From: Kaustia mangrovi
Lineage (GTDB): Bacteria; Pseudomonadota; Alphaproteobacteria; Rhizobiales; Im1
Reading direction: 5' to 3'
DNA: 64,000 nucleotides
NCBI RefSeq assembly: GCF_015482775.1
Contig: NZ_CP058214.1
Coordinates: 558,001-622,000, forward strand
A program made the position numbers and the translations under genes. Under the pieces are notes generated by a model. It was not told the DNA's origin. It saw only the letters and a list, made by a program, of their open reading frames with translations, and made no database searches. Every line of letters starts with the position of its first letter. Positions within the stretch are counted from its first letter, which is position 1. Positions 1 to 7,955 of the stretch are shown here, piece by piece.

Positions 1-1551
1 ACCTTCGGTATCGTGCTCATCGTGCAGGACGCCACCTTGTGGATCTGGGGCCCGGAGGACCTGCTCGGCCCCCGCGCGCCGGGGCTCGACAGCGCAGTGC
101 GCATCTTCGGCGAGCCGATCCCCGAATACGACCTCGCGCTCATCGTCATCGGCCCGCTGGTGCTCGCCGCTGTCTGGCTCATCTTCCACCGGACGCGCTG
201 GGGCGTGCTGGTGCGCGCCGCGACGCGCGACCGCGAGATGGTCGGCGCGCTCGGCGTCAACCAGTCCTGGCTGTTCACCAGCGTGTTCTTCCTCGGCTCC
301 GCGCTGGCCGGTCTCGGCGGCGCGCTGCAGGTGCCGCGCGAGGCGGTCAGCCTGCTCATGGACCTGAACGTCATCGCGGAGGCCTTCGTGGTGGTCGTCA
401 TCGGCGGCATGGGCAGCGTCGTCGGCGCCTTCGTGGCCGCGGTGCTCATCGGCGAGCTGAACGCCTTCGGCATCCTCATCTTCCCGCAGATCACCATCGT
501 GCTCGCCTTCCTCGTCATGGCGGTCGTTCTGGTACTGCGCCCCTGGGGCCTGTTCGGCCGGCCGGAGCCCACAGGCCATACTGGCACCGTGCCGGAAGCC
601 CCCTTCGTGCTGCTTACCGCGCCGCAGCGGCTGGCCTATCTCGCGGTCCTTGCGGTTCTCGCCGCCCTGCCCTTCTTCGCCGACGCCTTCACGCTGGTGC
701 TGCTCGTCGACATCTTCGTCTTCGCGCTCTTTGCCGCGAGCCTCCATTTCATCATGGGGCCCGCCGGCATGATCTCCTTCGGGCATGCCGCCTATTTCGG
801 GCTCGGCGCCTATGGCGCGGCGCTGGCGGTGAAATATCTCGCCGCCTCCATGGAGGTCGGCCTGTTCCTGGCACCGGCCGCCGCGGCGCTGGGCGCGCTC
901 GTCTTCGGCTGGTTCTGCGTGCGCCTCTCCGGCGTCTATCTCGCCATGCTGACGCTGGCGGCCGCCCAGATCGTCTGGTCCATCGCCTTCCAGTGGACCG
1001 AGGTGACCGGCGGCGACGACGGCATACTGGGCGTCTGGCCGTCTGACTGGGCGTCCTCCAAGACAGCCTACTACTATCTGGCCCTCGTTCTGTCGGCCGG
1101 CGGCATCGCGCTTCTGCGCCACATCATCCACGCCCCGTTCGGCTATACGCTGCGGGGTGGGCGCGATTCGCCGCTGCGCACCGAATCGATCGGCATCAAC
1201 CTCAACCGCCACCAGTGGATGGGCTTCGTGATCGCAGGCGCCTTCGCGGGCCTCGCAGGGGGCATATTCGTGTTCTCCAAGGGCTCGATCTTCCCCGACG
1301 AGCTCGCCATTCCGCGCTCCGTCGACGGGCTCATCATGGTGCTGCTCGGCGGCGTCCAGACCCTCGTCGGACCGGTGGTCGGCGCGGCCGCCTTCACCCT
1401 GATCGAGGACTGGGTATCGAGGCTCGACTACTGGCGGCTCATCCTCGGCCTCATCATCCTGTTCATCGTCATCCTCGCACCGGAAGGCATAGCCGGCGGC
1501 GCCGCGCGCATCGCCACACGACTGGGTGCCCGGAAGAAGGAGGCCGCGTGA
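1..1551 (+). CDS. Fused LivH-LivM branched-chain amino-acid ABC permease (5' end outside window)
   Basis: Inner-membrane permease of a branched-chain amino-acid (or related) ABC importer. The reading frame is open from base 1, so the start lies upstream of the window; 516 residues are visible. The first ~185 residues match the C-terminal half of LivH, including a coupling loop (GALGVNQSW) and the GGMGSVVGA segment. From about residue 200 the chain is LivM-like, with ISFGHAAYFGLGAYG and a second coupling loop near residues 385-425. Both permeases therefore sit on one polypeptide instead of two. The stop TGA overlaps the livG ATG by one base (TGATG), so translation is probably coupled. The substrate is inferred from the family only. 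Confidence 0.9.
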   Translation, partial: TFGIVLIVQDATLWIWGPEDLLGPRAPGLDSAVRIFGEPIPEYDLALIVIGPLVLAAVWLIFHRTRWGVLVRAATRDREMVGALGVNQSWLFTSVFFLGSALAGLGGALQVPREAVSLLMDLNVIAEAFVVVVIGGMGSVVGAFVAAVLIGELNAFGILIFPQITIVLAFLVMAVVLVLRPWGLFGRPEPTGHTGTVPEAPFVLLTAPQRLAYLAVLAVLAALPFFADAFTLVLLVDIFVFALFAASLHFIMGPAGMISFGHAAYFGLGAYGAALAVKYLAASMEVGLFLAPAAAALGALVFGWFCVRLSGVYLAMLTLAAAQIVWSIAFQWTEVTGGDDGILGVWPSDWASSKTAYYYLALVLSAGGIALLRHIIHAPFGYTLRGGRDSPLRTESIGINLNRHQWMGFVIAGAFAGLAGGIFVFSKGSIFPDELAIPRSVDGLIMVLLGGVQTLVGPVVGAAAFTLIEDWVSRLDYWRLILGLIILFIVILAPEGIAGGAARIATRLGARKKEAA

Positions 1552-2327
1552 TGGCGCTTCTCGACGTGCGCGCGCTGTCGAAATCCTTCGGCGGCATCGA
1601 GGCGGTCAAATCCGTCACCTTCGGCCTGGAGAAGGGCGAGCTGCTCGCACTGATCGGTCCGAACGGCGCGGGCAAGACGACCTGCTTCAACATGCTGAAC
1701 GGCCAGCTCCGCCCCAATTCCGGCTCCGTCCGCTTCGAGGGCCGAGAGCTCGTCGGGCTGAAACCCCGGCAGATCTGGCGGCTGGGGGTCGGGCGCACCT
1801 TCCAGATCACCGCGACCTTCCCGTCCATGACGGTGCGGGAGAATGTGCAGATGGCGCTCATCTCGCACCATCGCCGGACCTTCTCGCTCGTCTCGCGCGC
1901 GGTGTCGCTCTATGCCGACGAGGCGCAGGCACTGCTGGAGCGCATCGGCATGGGCGACCAGGCCGGGCGCGCCTGCGCGGAGCTCGCCTATGGCGACCTG
2001 AAGCGGCTGGAGCTCGCCATCGCGCTCGCCAACGAGCCGCGCATCCTGCTCATGGACGAGCCGACGGCCGGCATGGCGCCGCAGGAGCGCATCGAGCTGA
2101 TGGCGCTGGCCGCCGACATCGTGCGCGAACGCGGCGTGAGCATCCTGTTCACCGAGCACGACATGGATGTCGTCTTCGGCCAGGCCCACCGCATCCTCGT
2201 GCTCAATCGCGGCGAGCTGCTCGCGGAGGGAACGCCCGACGAGATCCGCGCCAACGAGGCGGTCCAGGAGGTCTATCTCGGCGGCGGAACGACCTATGGC
2301 GCGACGGAGACCCCGACCCATGCTTGA
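1551..2327 (+). CDS. livG: Branched-chain amino-acid ABC transporter ATP-binding protein LivG
   Basis: Cytoplasmic ATPase, 258 residues, powering the Liv importer with LivF. It has Walker A GPNGAGKTT (about residues 37-45), the Q-loop region RTFQITATF, a signature written LAYGDLKRLELA rather than LSGGQ (usual for LivG), Walker B ILLMDEPTAGM and the EHDM switch histidine. The start is the ATG overlapping the permease stop; longer upstream readings are only shadows of the permease. The 3' end overlaps livF by 8 bases. The C-terminal tail after VYLGGG is slightly longer than usual. Confidence 0.93.
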   Translation: MALLDVRALSKSFGGIEAVKSVTFGLEKGELLALIGPNGAGKTTCFNMLNGQLRPNSGSVRFEGRELVGLKPRQIWRLGVGRTFQITATFPSMTVRENVQMALISHHRRTFSLVSRAVSLYADEAQALLERIGMGDQAGRACAELAYGDLKRLELAIALANEPRILLMDEPTAGMAPQERIELMALAADIVRERGVSILFTEHDMDVVFGQAHRILVLNRGELLAEGTPDEIRANEAVQEVYLGGGTTYGATETPTHA

Positions 2328-3021
2328 CGTCAACGGCCTCAACACCTTCTACGGACGCGCGCATATCCTGCACGACGTGTCCCTGTCGGTCTCGCGCGGC
2401 GAGGTGATCGCGCTGCTGGGCCGCAACGGCGCCGGCAAGTCGACCACCATGAAGACCGTCATGGGTCTCGTGCGCCCGCAATCGGGCACGGTCCGCTTCC
2501 GCGACACCGCGCTTCAGAACCGGCCGGCCTTCGCCGTGTGCCGCGAGGGGATCGGCTATGTGCCGGAGGAACGGCGCATCTTCGCCGACCTCACCGTCCT
2601 GGAGAATCTCGAGGTCGGCCGCCGCCCGCCGCGCGACGACGCCCCGCAATGGAGCGAAGAGAAGCTCTTCGCCCTGTTCCCCAATCTCGCGGAGCGGCGG
2701 CACAATCTCGGCGGCCATATGAGCGGCGGCGAGCAGCAGATGCTGACCATCGCGCGGACCCTCATGGGCAATCCCCTGATGATCCTGCTCGACGAGCCGT
2801 CGGAAGGTATCGCGCCGGTGATCGTGGAGCAGATGGCCAAGACCATCATGGCGCTGAAATCGGAGGGGCTGACGGTTCTCCTGTCGGAGCAGAACCTCCA
2901 TTTCGCCCGCGCCGTCGCCGACCGCGCCTACATTATCGAGAAGGGCACGATCCGGTATGATGGCACCATGTCGGAACTGGAAGCCCATCCCGAGGTGCGG
3001 GAGAAATATCTCGCATTGTGA
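2320..3021 (+). CDS. livF: Branched-chain amino-acid ABC transporter ATP-binding protein LivF
   Basis: Second ATPase of the Liv importer, 233 residues, the normal LivF size. Walker A GRNGAGKST is near residue 35, the signature is MSGGEQQML, Walker B is ILLDEPSEGI, and the switch region is SEQNLHFA; glutamine after SE is typical of LivF. The ATG at 2320 lies inside the end of livG, which fits translational coupling. It is the last transporter gene. No periplasmic binding protein is visible here, so it must lie upstream of the window or elsewhere. Confidence 0.93.
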   Translation: MLDVNGLNTFYGRAHILHDVSLSVSRGEVIALLGRNGAGKSTTMKTVMGLVRPQSGTVRFRDTALQNRPAFAVCREGIGYVPEERRIFADLTVLENLEVGRRPPRDDAPQWSEEKLFALFPNLAERRHNLGGHMSGGEQQMLTIARTLMGNPLMILLDEPSEGIAPVIVEQMAKTIMALKSEGLTVLLSEQNLHFARAVADRAYIIEKGTIRYDGTMSELEAHPEVREKYLAL

Positions 3022-3089
3022 AGGGCTTTCCCTCATCGCCCGGAATGGTTTATCAAGCGGCGAACATTCAACCTCCGGAGCCCGTCTTC

Positions 3090-3500
3090 ATGGATTACGT
3101 GCTTGAGGAGCAGGCCGGTTTCCTGCTCCGCCAGGTCAATCAGCGCCACACCGTGATCTTCGCGGAACTGATGCCCGACGGGCTCACGCCCACCCAGTTC
3201 TCCGCCATGGTCAAGCTCTACGAGATCGGGCCGTGCTCGCAGAACCATCTCGGCCGGCTCACCGCCATGGACGCGGCCACAATCAAGGGCGTCATCAGCC
3301 GGCTGCGCGAGCGCGGCTTCGCTCGCACCACGCCCGACGAGACCGACAAGCGCCGCCTGCTCGTCACGCTCACCCCGGAGGGCGAGGCCGCCATCGAGAC
3401 CGCCCTGCCCCGCGCGCGCGAGATCACCGAGCGCACCCTCGCCCCGCTCTCGCCGGGCGAGCGGAACACCTTCCTGTCGCTCCTGAAGAAATTGCGCTAG
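3090..3500 (+). CDS. MarR-family winged-helix transcriptional regulator
   Basis: DNA-binding repressor of 136 residues from this start. The helix-turn-helix is around residues 45-95 (SQNHLGRLTAMDAATIKGVI), followed by the wing (TPDETDKRRLLVTLTPEG), both hallmarks of MarR. The start at 3090 has GGAG nine bases upstream, and the protein then begins with the conserved YVLEEQ-like dimerisation helix. An in-frame GTG at 3018 overlapping the livF stop and an ATG at 3045 are alternative starts that would add 24 or 15 residues. Its position directly after livF suggests it controls the Liv operon or responds to its substrate, but this is inference. Confidence 0.85.
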   Translation: MDYVLEEQAGFLLRQVNQRHTVIFAELMPDGLTPTQFSAMVKLYEIGPCSQNHLGRLTAMDAATIKGVISRLRERGFARTTPDETDKRRLLVTLTPEGEAAIETALPRAREITERTLAPLSPGERNTFLSLLKKLR

Positions 3501-3550
3501 GTCGCCACCGTTCGGCGCGTGAATGGCTGAATCGGTGCTGGCCCGCTCCC

Positions 3551-3853
3551 TCAGCCGGCGCGGCTCTTGCCATTGCCGGCCGGCGTGTCGCCATTGCCGA
3601 TATATTTGGCCCAGAACACCGGATAGCGATGCTTCATCCAGGCGCCGAGCCGCACGACCATGCGCCGGCGCCAGCGCCGCACCCTGGGGATGTCGAAGGA
3701 CAGGACGATGAGCCCGAGCGGCAGCATCCAGAACCCGACCACCGGCAGGAAGCCCAGCAACCCGCCGATCACAAGCAGGACGCCCAGAACGAGCCGTGCG
3801 AGGCGGCTTGCCGGAAGCGGGACTGATCTGCCATTGAACTGAATCTGGGCCAT
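3551..3853 (-). CDS. Small two-helix membrane protein, function unknown (PGPGW-like)
   Basis: A 100-residue protein whose central part is a hydrophobic hairpin (LARLVLGVLLVIGGLLGFLP, then FWMLPLGLIVLSFDIP), followed by an arginine-rich cytoplasmic segment RVRRWRRRM. This layout resembles the short PGPGW/YbaN-like membrane proteins, but I cannot assign a function. The start at 3853 is preferred because the N-terminal sequence before it is non-hydrophobic and poorly coding. It is convergent with the MarR gene. Confidence 0.7.
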   Translation of the reverse strand: MAQIQFNGRSVPLPASRLARLVLGVLLVIGGLLGFLPVVGFWMLPLGLIVLSFDIPRVRRWRRRMVVRLGAWMKHRYPVFWAKYIGNGDTPAGNGKSRAG

Positions 3854-4022
3854 GGGCGTCACGTACTCACTGCACCCGCCGACGGCAAGCCCTTTCTCGC
3901 CGCACGCCGATGCGATCATTTTTCCGTCATGGAGATGCAAAGCAGGGCTTGGCATACCCCACATGGCTTTGCTATATGCACTGCCACCGGCGCAGTGAAA
4001 GATTTGCGCCGATGACCGCTGA

Positions 4023-4098
4023 TCCCCGGTAGCTCAGTTGGTAGAGCAAGCGGCTGTTAACCGCTGGGTCGCTGGTTCGAGTCCGGCCCGGGGAGCCA
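4023..4098 (+). tRNA. tRNA-Asn (anticodon GTT)
   Basis: Complete cloverleaf of 76 nt with encoded CCA. The acceptor stem TCCCCGG pairs with CCGGGGA at 4088-4094, the D-arm is AGCTCAGTTGGTAGAGC, the anticodon loop CTGTTAA carries GTT, and the T-arm contains GGTTCGAGTCC. A rho-independent terminator follows within 10 bases. Its last 15 bases recur at 5143-5157. Confidence 0.97.
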
Positions 4099-4105
4099 AT
4101 TAGAT

Positions 4106-4141
4106 CAAGGGCTTGGGCAAATCTGCCTGAGCCCTTTTTCT
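4106..4141 (+). terminator. Rho-independent terminator of tRNA-Asn
   Basis: An AGGGCT...AGCCCT stem with a second paired block GGGCA/TGCCT and an AATC loop is followed directly by TTTTTC. It lies just downstream of the tRNA CCA end. Confidence 0.85.
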
Positions 4142-4359
4142 TTGCCTCGCGATCCATGGAAACGATTTGGCAACGCTTGCCGGATTCCGCTGCCACGGAC
4201 GAAAAGGCCCGCCCCGGCGACTGGAGCGGGCGATGCTGTGTCGAGTCTCGATCAGACACCGCTATGCAGGTGACTGTCAGGCCAGCCCCTTGCGCAGAGC
4301 TTTGGTCGATTGCGCCCTGTGACTGCCGCGCGGCTGTACCGGACGAGACGCCTGAGCAT

Positions 4360-4983
4360 CTAGCGGCCGAGATTCTCGATAGCCGAAACCACCATGCCGG
4401 TGCCGACGGCGATCATGAGAATATCGGACGCCACGCGCACATAGCGATAGCCGGGGGCCAGCGGGGCCAACTGCCTGAGGAGCGCCGGCTCCAGATCGTA
4501 AAAAGTCACATCGCGCGGCAGCGGCTGTCCGATGGTCCACCGCCTGACCTGGCCGGGCGGCATGCAGCCATTGTGTTTCTTCGCAAGGCCTGGCGGGCAT
4601 CGTCCGTGTTCGAAAAGGCCCGCGAAGTAATCGCGGACCGCCACCCGGTCATTGTTGCCGAAACCGGGCTTGGCGGATGGCTGGCCGCCTTGTTTCGCAC
4701 CGTGCCCCCGGCTCTGGCTCTGGCTCTGGCTCTGGCCCTTGCCCTGTCCTTGACCCTGTTTGTGGCCCTGGGGTTTCTTCCGGCCGCGCTTCTGACTGTT
4801 GCCCTTGCCGTGCCCCTGACCCTGGCCTTGCGCGATCTTGAAGCCCCCCGGAGGCGCTCCGAGGGCCGGCACGCTTGCCGCAACCGGAATGGCCACCGCG
4901 AGAGCCACGGCCAGAGCCGCGGCGGGCAGCAGACCGGAACCGGGCAAGCGGACGATGACCGCGTGACGATGGATGTTCGTCAT
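4360..4983 (-). CDS. Secreted low-complexity protein with C-terminal CigR/RcnB-like domain
   Basis: A 207-residue exported protein. After the start (AAGGACC ribosome site upstream of 4983) comes a hydrophobic signal segment, ALAVALAVAIPVAASVPALG (residues ~24-43). A Gln/Gly/Lys/Ser low-complexity stretch follows (~52-100), partly encoded by tandem CTGGCT repeats near 4700-4740. The C-terminus holds PPGLAKKHNGCMPPGQ, IGQPLPRD and YRYVRVASDILMIAVGTG. That combination is the pattern of CigR/RcnB-like periplasmic proteins of alphaproteobacteria. The molecular role is unknown; CigR itself is described as an anti-virulence regulator in Salmonella. It lies between the two copies of the tRNA-Asn 3' end. 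Confidence 0.75.
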   Translation of the reverse strand: MTNIHRHAVIVRLPGSGLLPAAALAVALAVAIPVAASVPALGAPPGGFKIAQGQGQGHGKGNSQKRGRKKPQGHKQGQGQGKGQSQSQSQSRGHGAKQGGQPSAKPGFGNNDRVAVRDYFAGLFEHGRCPPGLAKKHNGCMPPGQVRRWTIGQPLPRDVTFYDLEPALLRQLAPLAPGYRYVRVASDILMIAVGTGMVVSAIENLGR

Positions 4984-5142
4984 GTCAGGGTCCTTGTCGT
5001 CATGGGCAAGGGAAAGCATCACGCAAATATCCTACGGGGCTGATTCTGGCGACAGAAGGGCGATGAACGCAATCTGCCGCAACCACCGAGGAAATTGAGG
5101 GTGCCTGCATCGTCGATGTCGACGGACTGGTCGAGAACCAGC

Positions 5143-5157
5143 CCCGGGGAGCCAATT
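5143..5157 (+). repeat. Second copy of the tRNA-Asn 3' end (possible attachment-site remnant)
   Basis: Bases 5143-5157 are identical to the last bases of tRNA-Asn plus three flanking bases (4087-4101). The ~25 bases before it still resemble the T-arm (ACTGGTCGAG). The rest of the tRNA is absent, so this is a partial copy, not a gene. Confidence 0.75.
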
Positions 5158-5160
5158 CAG

Positions 5161-5203
5161 ACAAAGGCCTTGGCGAGCGCTCGCCAGGGCCTTTGTTCTT
5201 TGG
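5161..5203 (+). terminator. Rho-independent terminator after the tRNA-Asn 3' copy
   Basis: There is a strong inverted repeat ACAAAGGCC-TGGCGAGC / GCTCGCCA-GGCCTTTGT at 5161-5198, followed by TCTTT. It is perfect in both blocks and stands where the terminator of the duplicated tRNA end would be. On the minus strand it ends about 20 bases from the zinc-ribbon gene stop and could also terminate that gene. Confidence 0.75.
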
Positions 5204-5220
5204 CGTAACGCGTGCCCCTC

Positions 5221-5475
5221 CTAGAAATCGAACAGCTCGCTCAGGAAGGATTCCTTTTTCTTCTTCCTGTAAGGCTTGTGGCCCCTGTCATGGTCGGCGC
5301 GCGGCGGCGGGGACTGGTCGCGCGCGGGCTGGGAGGGCTCCGGAGCGGCGCGCTCGACGATCTTGTCGAGCTCGCCCCGGTCGAGCCAGACGCCGCGGCA
5401 TTTCGGGCAATAGTCGATCTCCACGCCGTTGCGTTCGGCCATGACGAGGGTTTCGTCGTCGACTGGACATTTCAT
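5221..5475 (-). CDS. Zinc-ribbon (zf-TFIIB type) protein
   Basis: An 84-residue cytoplasmic protein beginning MKCPVDD. It carries the family core NGVEIDYCPKCRGVWLDRGE (residues ~14-33), in which CPKC plus the N-terminal cysteine bind zinc. The second N-terminal cysteine of a classic ribbon is replaced by Asp, as in many members. The tail is basic (KPYRKKKKE) and ends SELFDF. The start at 5475 is set by the conserved MKCP N-terminus and an AGGAG-like site just upstream. The biochemical role of the family is not established. Confidence 0.85.
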   Translation of the reverse strand: MKCPVDDETLVMAERNGVEIDYCPKCRGVWLDRGELDKIVERAAPEPSQPARDQSPPPRADHDRGHKPYRKKKKESFLSELFDF

Positions 5476-5591
5476 GGTCGATGATCTCCTTGGGCTTTGC
5501 CGTTCGAATGCCGTCCACACGGACCCGGATATGGGGCCGCCACACGGTCATGCAACCGGCCCCATGGGATCAGACGGGGATCGGACGTGGA

Positions 5592-5921
5592 TCAGACGTC
5601 GCGGTCGAGCGCGAAGAAGGAGACGGGCGTGAGAATCTTGTTGTCCTGCGAGACGAGATACCCGGCTTCCGCGCTCTTGTGCAGATAGGCCTGCCACTGG
5701 GGGTCGGCCTGGAGCGCGGCGCGGCGCTGCTCGCGGTCCGCCGCATTGCGGTAGATCCAGATATGGACATAGGAGTTGACGTTGCCCGTATCGGTCGCGG
5801 CATAGAGGAGCGGCGCGCCGAGATGTTTCTTCTGAACCTCGAAACCGTGTGTCTCGTAGAGCTTCAGGTGCTTCTTGATGGTGCCGGGACGGCAGACATA
5901 GGTGCGGTGATCGAAGATCAT
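5592..5921 (-). CDS. NIPSNAP-family protein
   Basis: A 109-residue protein of the ferredoxin-like NIPSNAP/dimeric alpha-beta barrel group. It has the typical opening MIFDHRTYVCRPGTIKKHL and the central YVHIWIYRNAADRE ending in a run of paired arginines. GGAG lies upstream of 5921. Bacterial members are often associated with monooxygenase-like or carboxylate metabolism, but no reaction can be assigned. It is divergent from the ThDP enzyme at 6108, with which it may share a control region. Confidence 0.85.
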   Translation of the reverse strand: MIFDHRTYVCRPGTIKKHLKLYETHGFEVQKKHLGAPLLYAATDTGNVNSYVHIWIYRNAADREQRRAALQADPQWQAYLHKSAEAGYLVSQDNKILTPVSFFALDRDV

Positions 5922-6107
5922 CGGGCGTCTCCTCGGGACATTTCGCAAGGCCTGGATACGGACCGCCGGGCGGCGGCGCCTTTTCCATAACACGACAAAG
6001 GAGCGCCACGGGCAGGCAATCCCGCCGTGCGGATGTTGCGGGGGGCTTGCGCTTCGCCTATTACCGACGCGGACACCTGACCGCAGCTTCCGGGGAGGAA
6101 AACGGAT

Positions 6108-7757
6108 ATGGCAGCGCAAACCCGTCACGGCGGGCAGATTCTCGTCGACCAGTTGAAGATCCAGGGCGTCGAACGCGTCTTCTGCATTCCCGGCGAGAGC
6201 TATCTCGCCGCCCTCGACGGCCTCTACCGGTCGGGCATCGAGACCATCGTCTGCCGCCAGGAGGGCGGCGCCGCCATGATGGCGGAGGCCGACGGCAAGC
6301 TGACCGGGCGGCCGGGCATCGCCTTCGTCACGCGCGGCCCCGGCGCGACCAACGCCTCGTCCGGCGTCCATGTCGCGTTTCAGGATTCGACGCCGATGAT
6401 CCTCTTCGTCGGCCAGGTCGCCCGCTCCCAGCGCGACCGCGAGGCCTTCCAGGAGGTCGACTACCGCCAGATGTACGGCCCCCTCGCCAAGTGGGTCGCC
6501 GAGATCGACGACATTGCGCGGCTGCCGGAATATGTCAGCCACGCCTTCCATGTCGCGACCTCGGGCCGGCCGGGCCCCGTGGTGCTCGCCCTGCCGGAGG
6601 ACATGCTGTCCGCCAGCGCAGCGGTGGAGGATGCCCGTCCCGCAACCCCGGTCGACAATGGCGCGCCGGGCGATGCCGCCCAGCGTATCGCGGAGCTTCT
6701 GGAGCGCGCGAGCCGTCCCTTCGTGATCGTCGGCGGCGGCCTGTGGTCGGCCGACACCGCGCACGACATGGCGCGCTTTGCAGAAGGCTACGACCTGCCC
6801 GTCGGGGCCTCCTTCCGCTGCCAGGACTATCTCGACAACCGGCACCCGAACTATGTCGGCGATGTCGGCATCGGCATCAATCCGGCCCTTGCGGAGCGGG
6901 TGCGCGAGGCCGACCTGCTGCTCGTGCTCGGCGCCCGTCTCGGCGAGATGACGACGAGCGGCTATTCTCTGGTCGGCATTCCGAACCCGACGCAGACGCT
7001 CGTCCATGTGCACCCGGACGCGAACGAGCTCGGCCGCGTCTACCGGCCGGATCTCGCCATCGCCTGCGCGCCGCCGTCCCTGATCGCGCAGCTCGCCGCC
7101 CTGCCCGGCCTGACCGATCCCGTCTGGTCGGACATGACGCGCCAGGCGCGCGCCGACTACGAGGCCTGGCAGGAGCCGCAGGAGACGCCCGGCGACGTGA
7201 AGCTGGAAGAGGTGGTGAAGCACCTCAGCACCGTGCTGCCGGACGATGCCATCGTCACCAACGGGGCCGGCAACTATTCGGCCTGGCTCCACCGCTATTT
7301 CCGCTACAAGCTCTGGCGCACCCAGCTTGCCCCGACCTCCGGCTCGATGGGCTACGGCCTGCCCGCCTCGGTCGCCGCCAAGCTGCGCCACCCCGACCGC
7401 ACGGTGGTCTGCCTCGCCGGCGACGGCTGCCTGCAGATGACGCTCCAGGAAATCGGCACGGCCGCCCAGTATGGCGCCAATATCGTCGTCGTCGTCGCCA
7501 ATAACAGCATGTACGGCACGATCCGCATGCATCAGGAGCGCCATTATCCGGGCCGTGTCAGCGGGACGGACATGGTGAACCCCGATTTCGCCGCGCTCAT
7601 GCGCTCCTATGGCGGATATGGCGCGACGGTGGAGCGCACCGAGGATTTCGCGGACGCCTTCGAGGCCGCGGCGAATGCGGGCCGCCCGGCGCTCATCGAG
7701 CTCAAGATCGACCGCCGCGCGCTCTCGCCGAAGCTGCAGCTGCACGAAGAGGCATAG
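6108..7757 (+). CDS. Thiamine-diphosphate-dependent enzyme, acetolactate synthase-like
   Basis: A 549-residue enzyme of the IlvB/POX superfamily (COG0028 type). The catalytic glutamate that activates ThDP lies in CRQEGGAAMMAEADG (Glu near residue 52). The central domain is Rossmann-like. The C-terminal ThDP/Mg motif runs from GDGCLQMTLQEI to VVANNSM (about residues 443-470). GGGGAGG precedes the ATG at 6108. It stands alone, with no ilvN small subunit next to it, so anabolic acetolactate synthase is unlikely. A 2-oxoacid decarboxylase or lyase acting on an unknown substrate is more plausible. Confidence 0.88.
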   Translation: MAAQTRHGGQILVDQLKIQGVERVFCIPGESYLAALDGLYRSGIETIVCRQEGGAAMMAEADGKLTGRPGIAFVTRGPGATNASSGVHVAFQDSTPMILFVGQVARSQRDREAFQEVDYRQMYGPLAKWVAEIDDIARLPEYVSHAFHVATSGRPGPVVLALPEDMLSASAAVEDARPATPVDNGAPGDAAQRIAELLERASRPFVIVGGGLWSADTAHDMARFAEGYDLPVGASFRCQDYLDNRHPNYVGDVGIGINPALAERVREADLLLVLGARLGEMTTSGYSLVGIPNPTQTLVHVHPDANELGRVYRPDLAIACAPPSLIAQLAALPGLTDPVWSDMTRQARADYEAWQEPQETPGDVKLEEVVKHLSTVLPDDAIVTNGAGNYSAWLHRYFRYKLWRTQLAPTSGSMGYGLPASVAAKLRHPDRTVVCLAGDGCLQMTLQEIGTAAQYGANIVVVVANNSMYGTIRMHQERHYPGRVSGTDMVNPDFAALMRSYGGYGATVERTEDFADAFEAAANAGRPALIELKIDRRALSPKLQLHEEA

Positions 7758-7799
7758 ATCGGCCGGTCCGATCTCGTCCGCGATGCAGGATAGGCATGA

Positions 7800-7827
7800 T
7801 GCGGGCGCCCTTGTCCGGGCGCCCGCA
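7800..7827. terminator. GC-rich hairpin between convergent genes
   Basis: An 11-bp perfect inverted repeat (TGCGGGCGCCC / GGGCGCCCGCA) has a 6-base loop, 43 bases after the ThDP gene stop. No T-tract follows on either strand, so it is at best a weak or rho-assisted bidirectional terminator. Confidence 0.5.
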
Positions 7828-7955
7828 CATTGTCAGCCGGGACCGGGGGCGATTGCACCCATCTCCACGATCCGCAAACTGCCGCGACCAATCACCGGTA
7901 CCTTGCCGAAGGGATCGCGGGCAAACGCCTTCGCCTCCGCCGGCCCCCACATGGC

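Noticed and set aside
6010-6107. TPP riboswitch upstream of the ThDP enzyme
   Set aside because: None of the conserved THI-box segments (such as CTGAGA) is present, and the region is under 100 bases.
5592-7745. A very long minus-strand open frame across the ThDP-enzyme gene
   Set aside because: It is the antisense of a well-conserved plus-strand gene in high-GC DNA. Only its last 109 codons, the NIPSNAP gene, are real.
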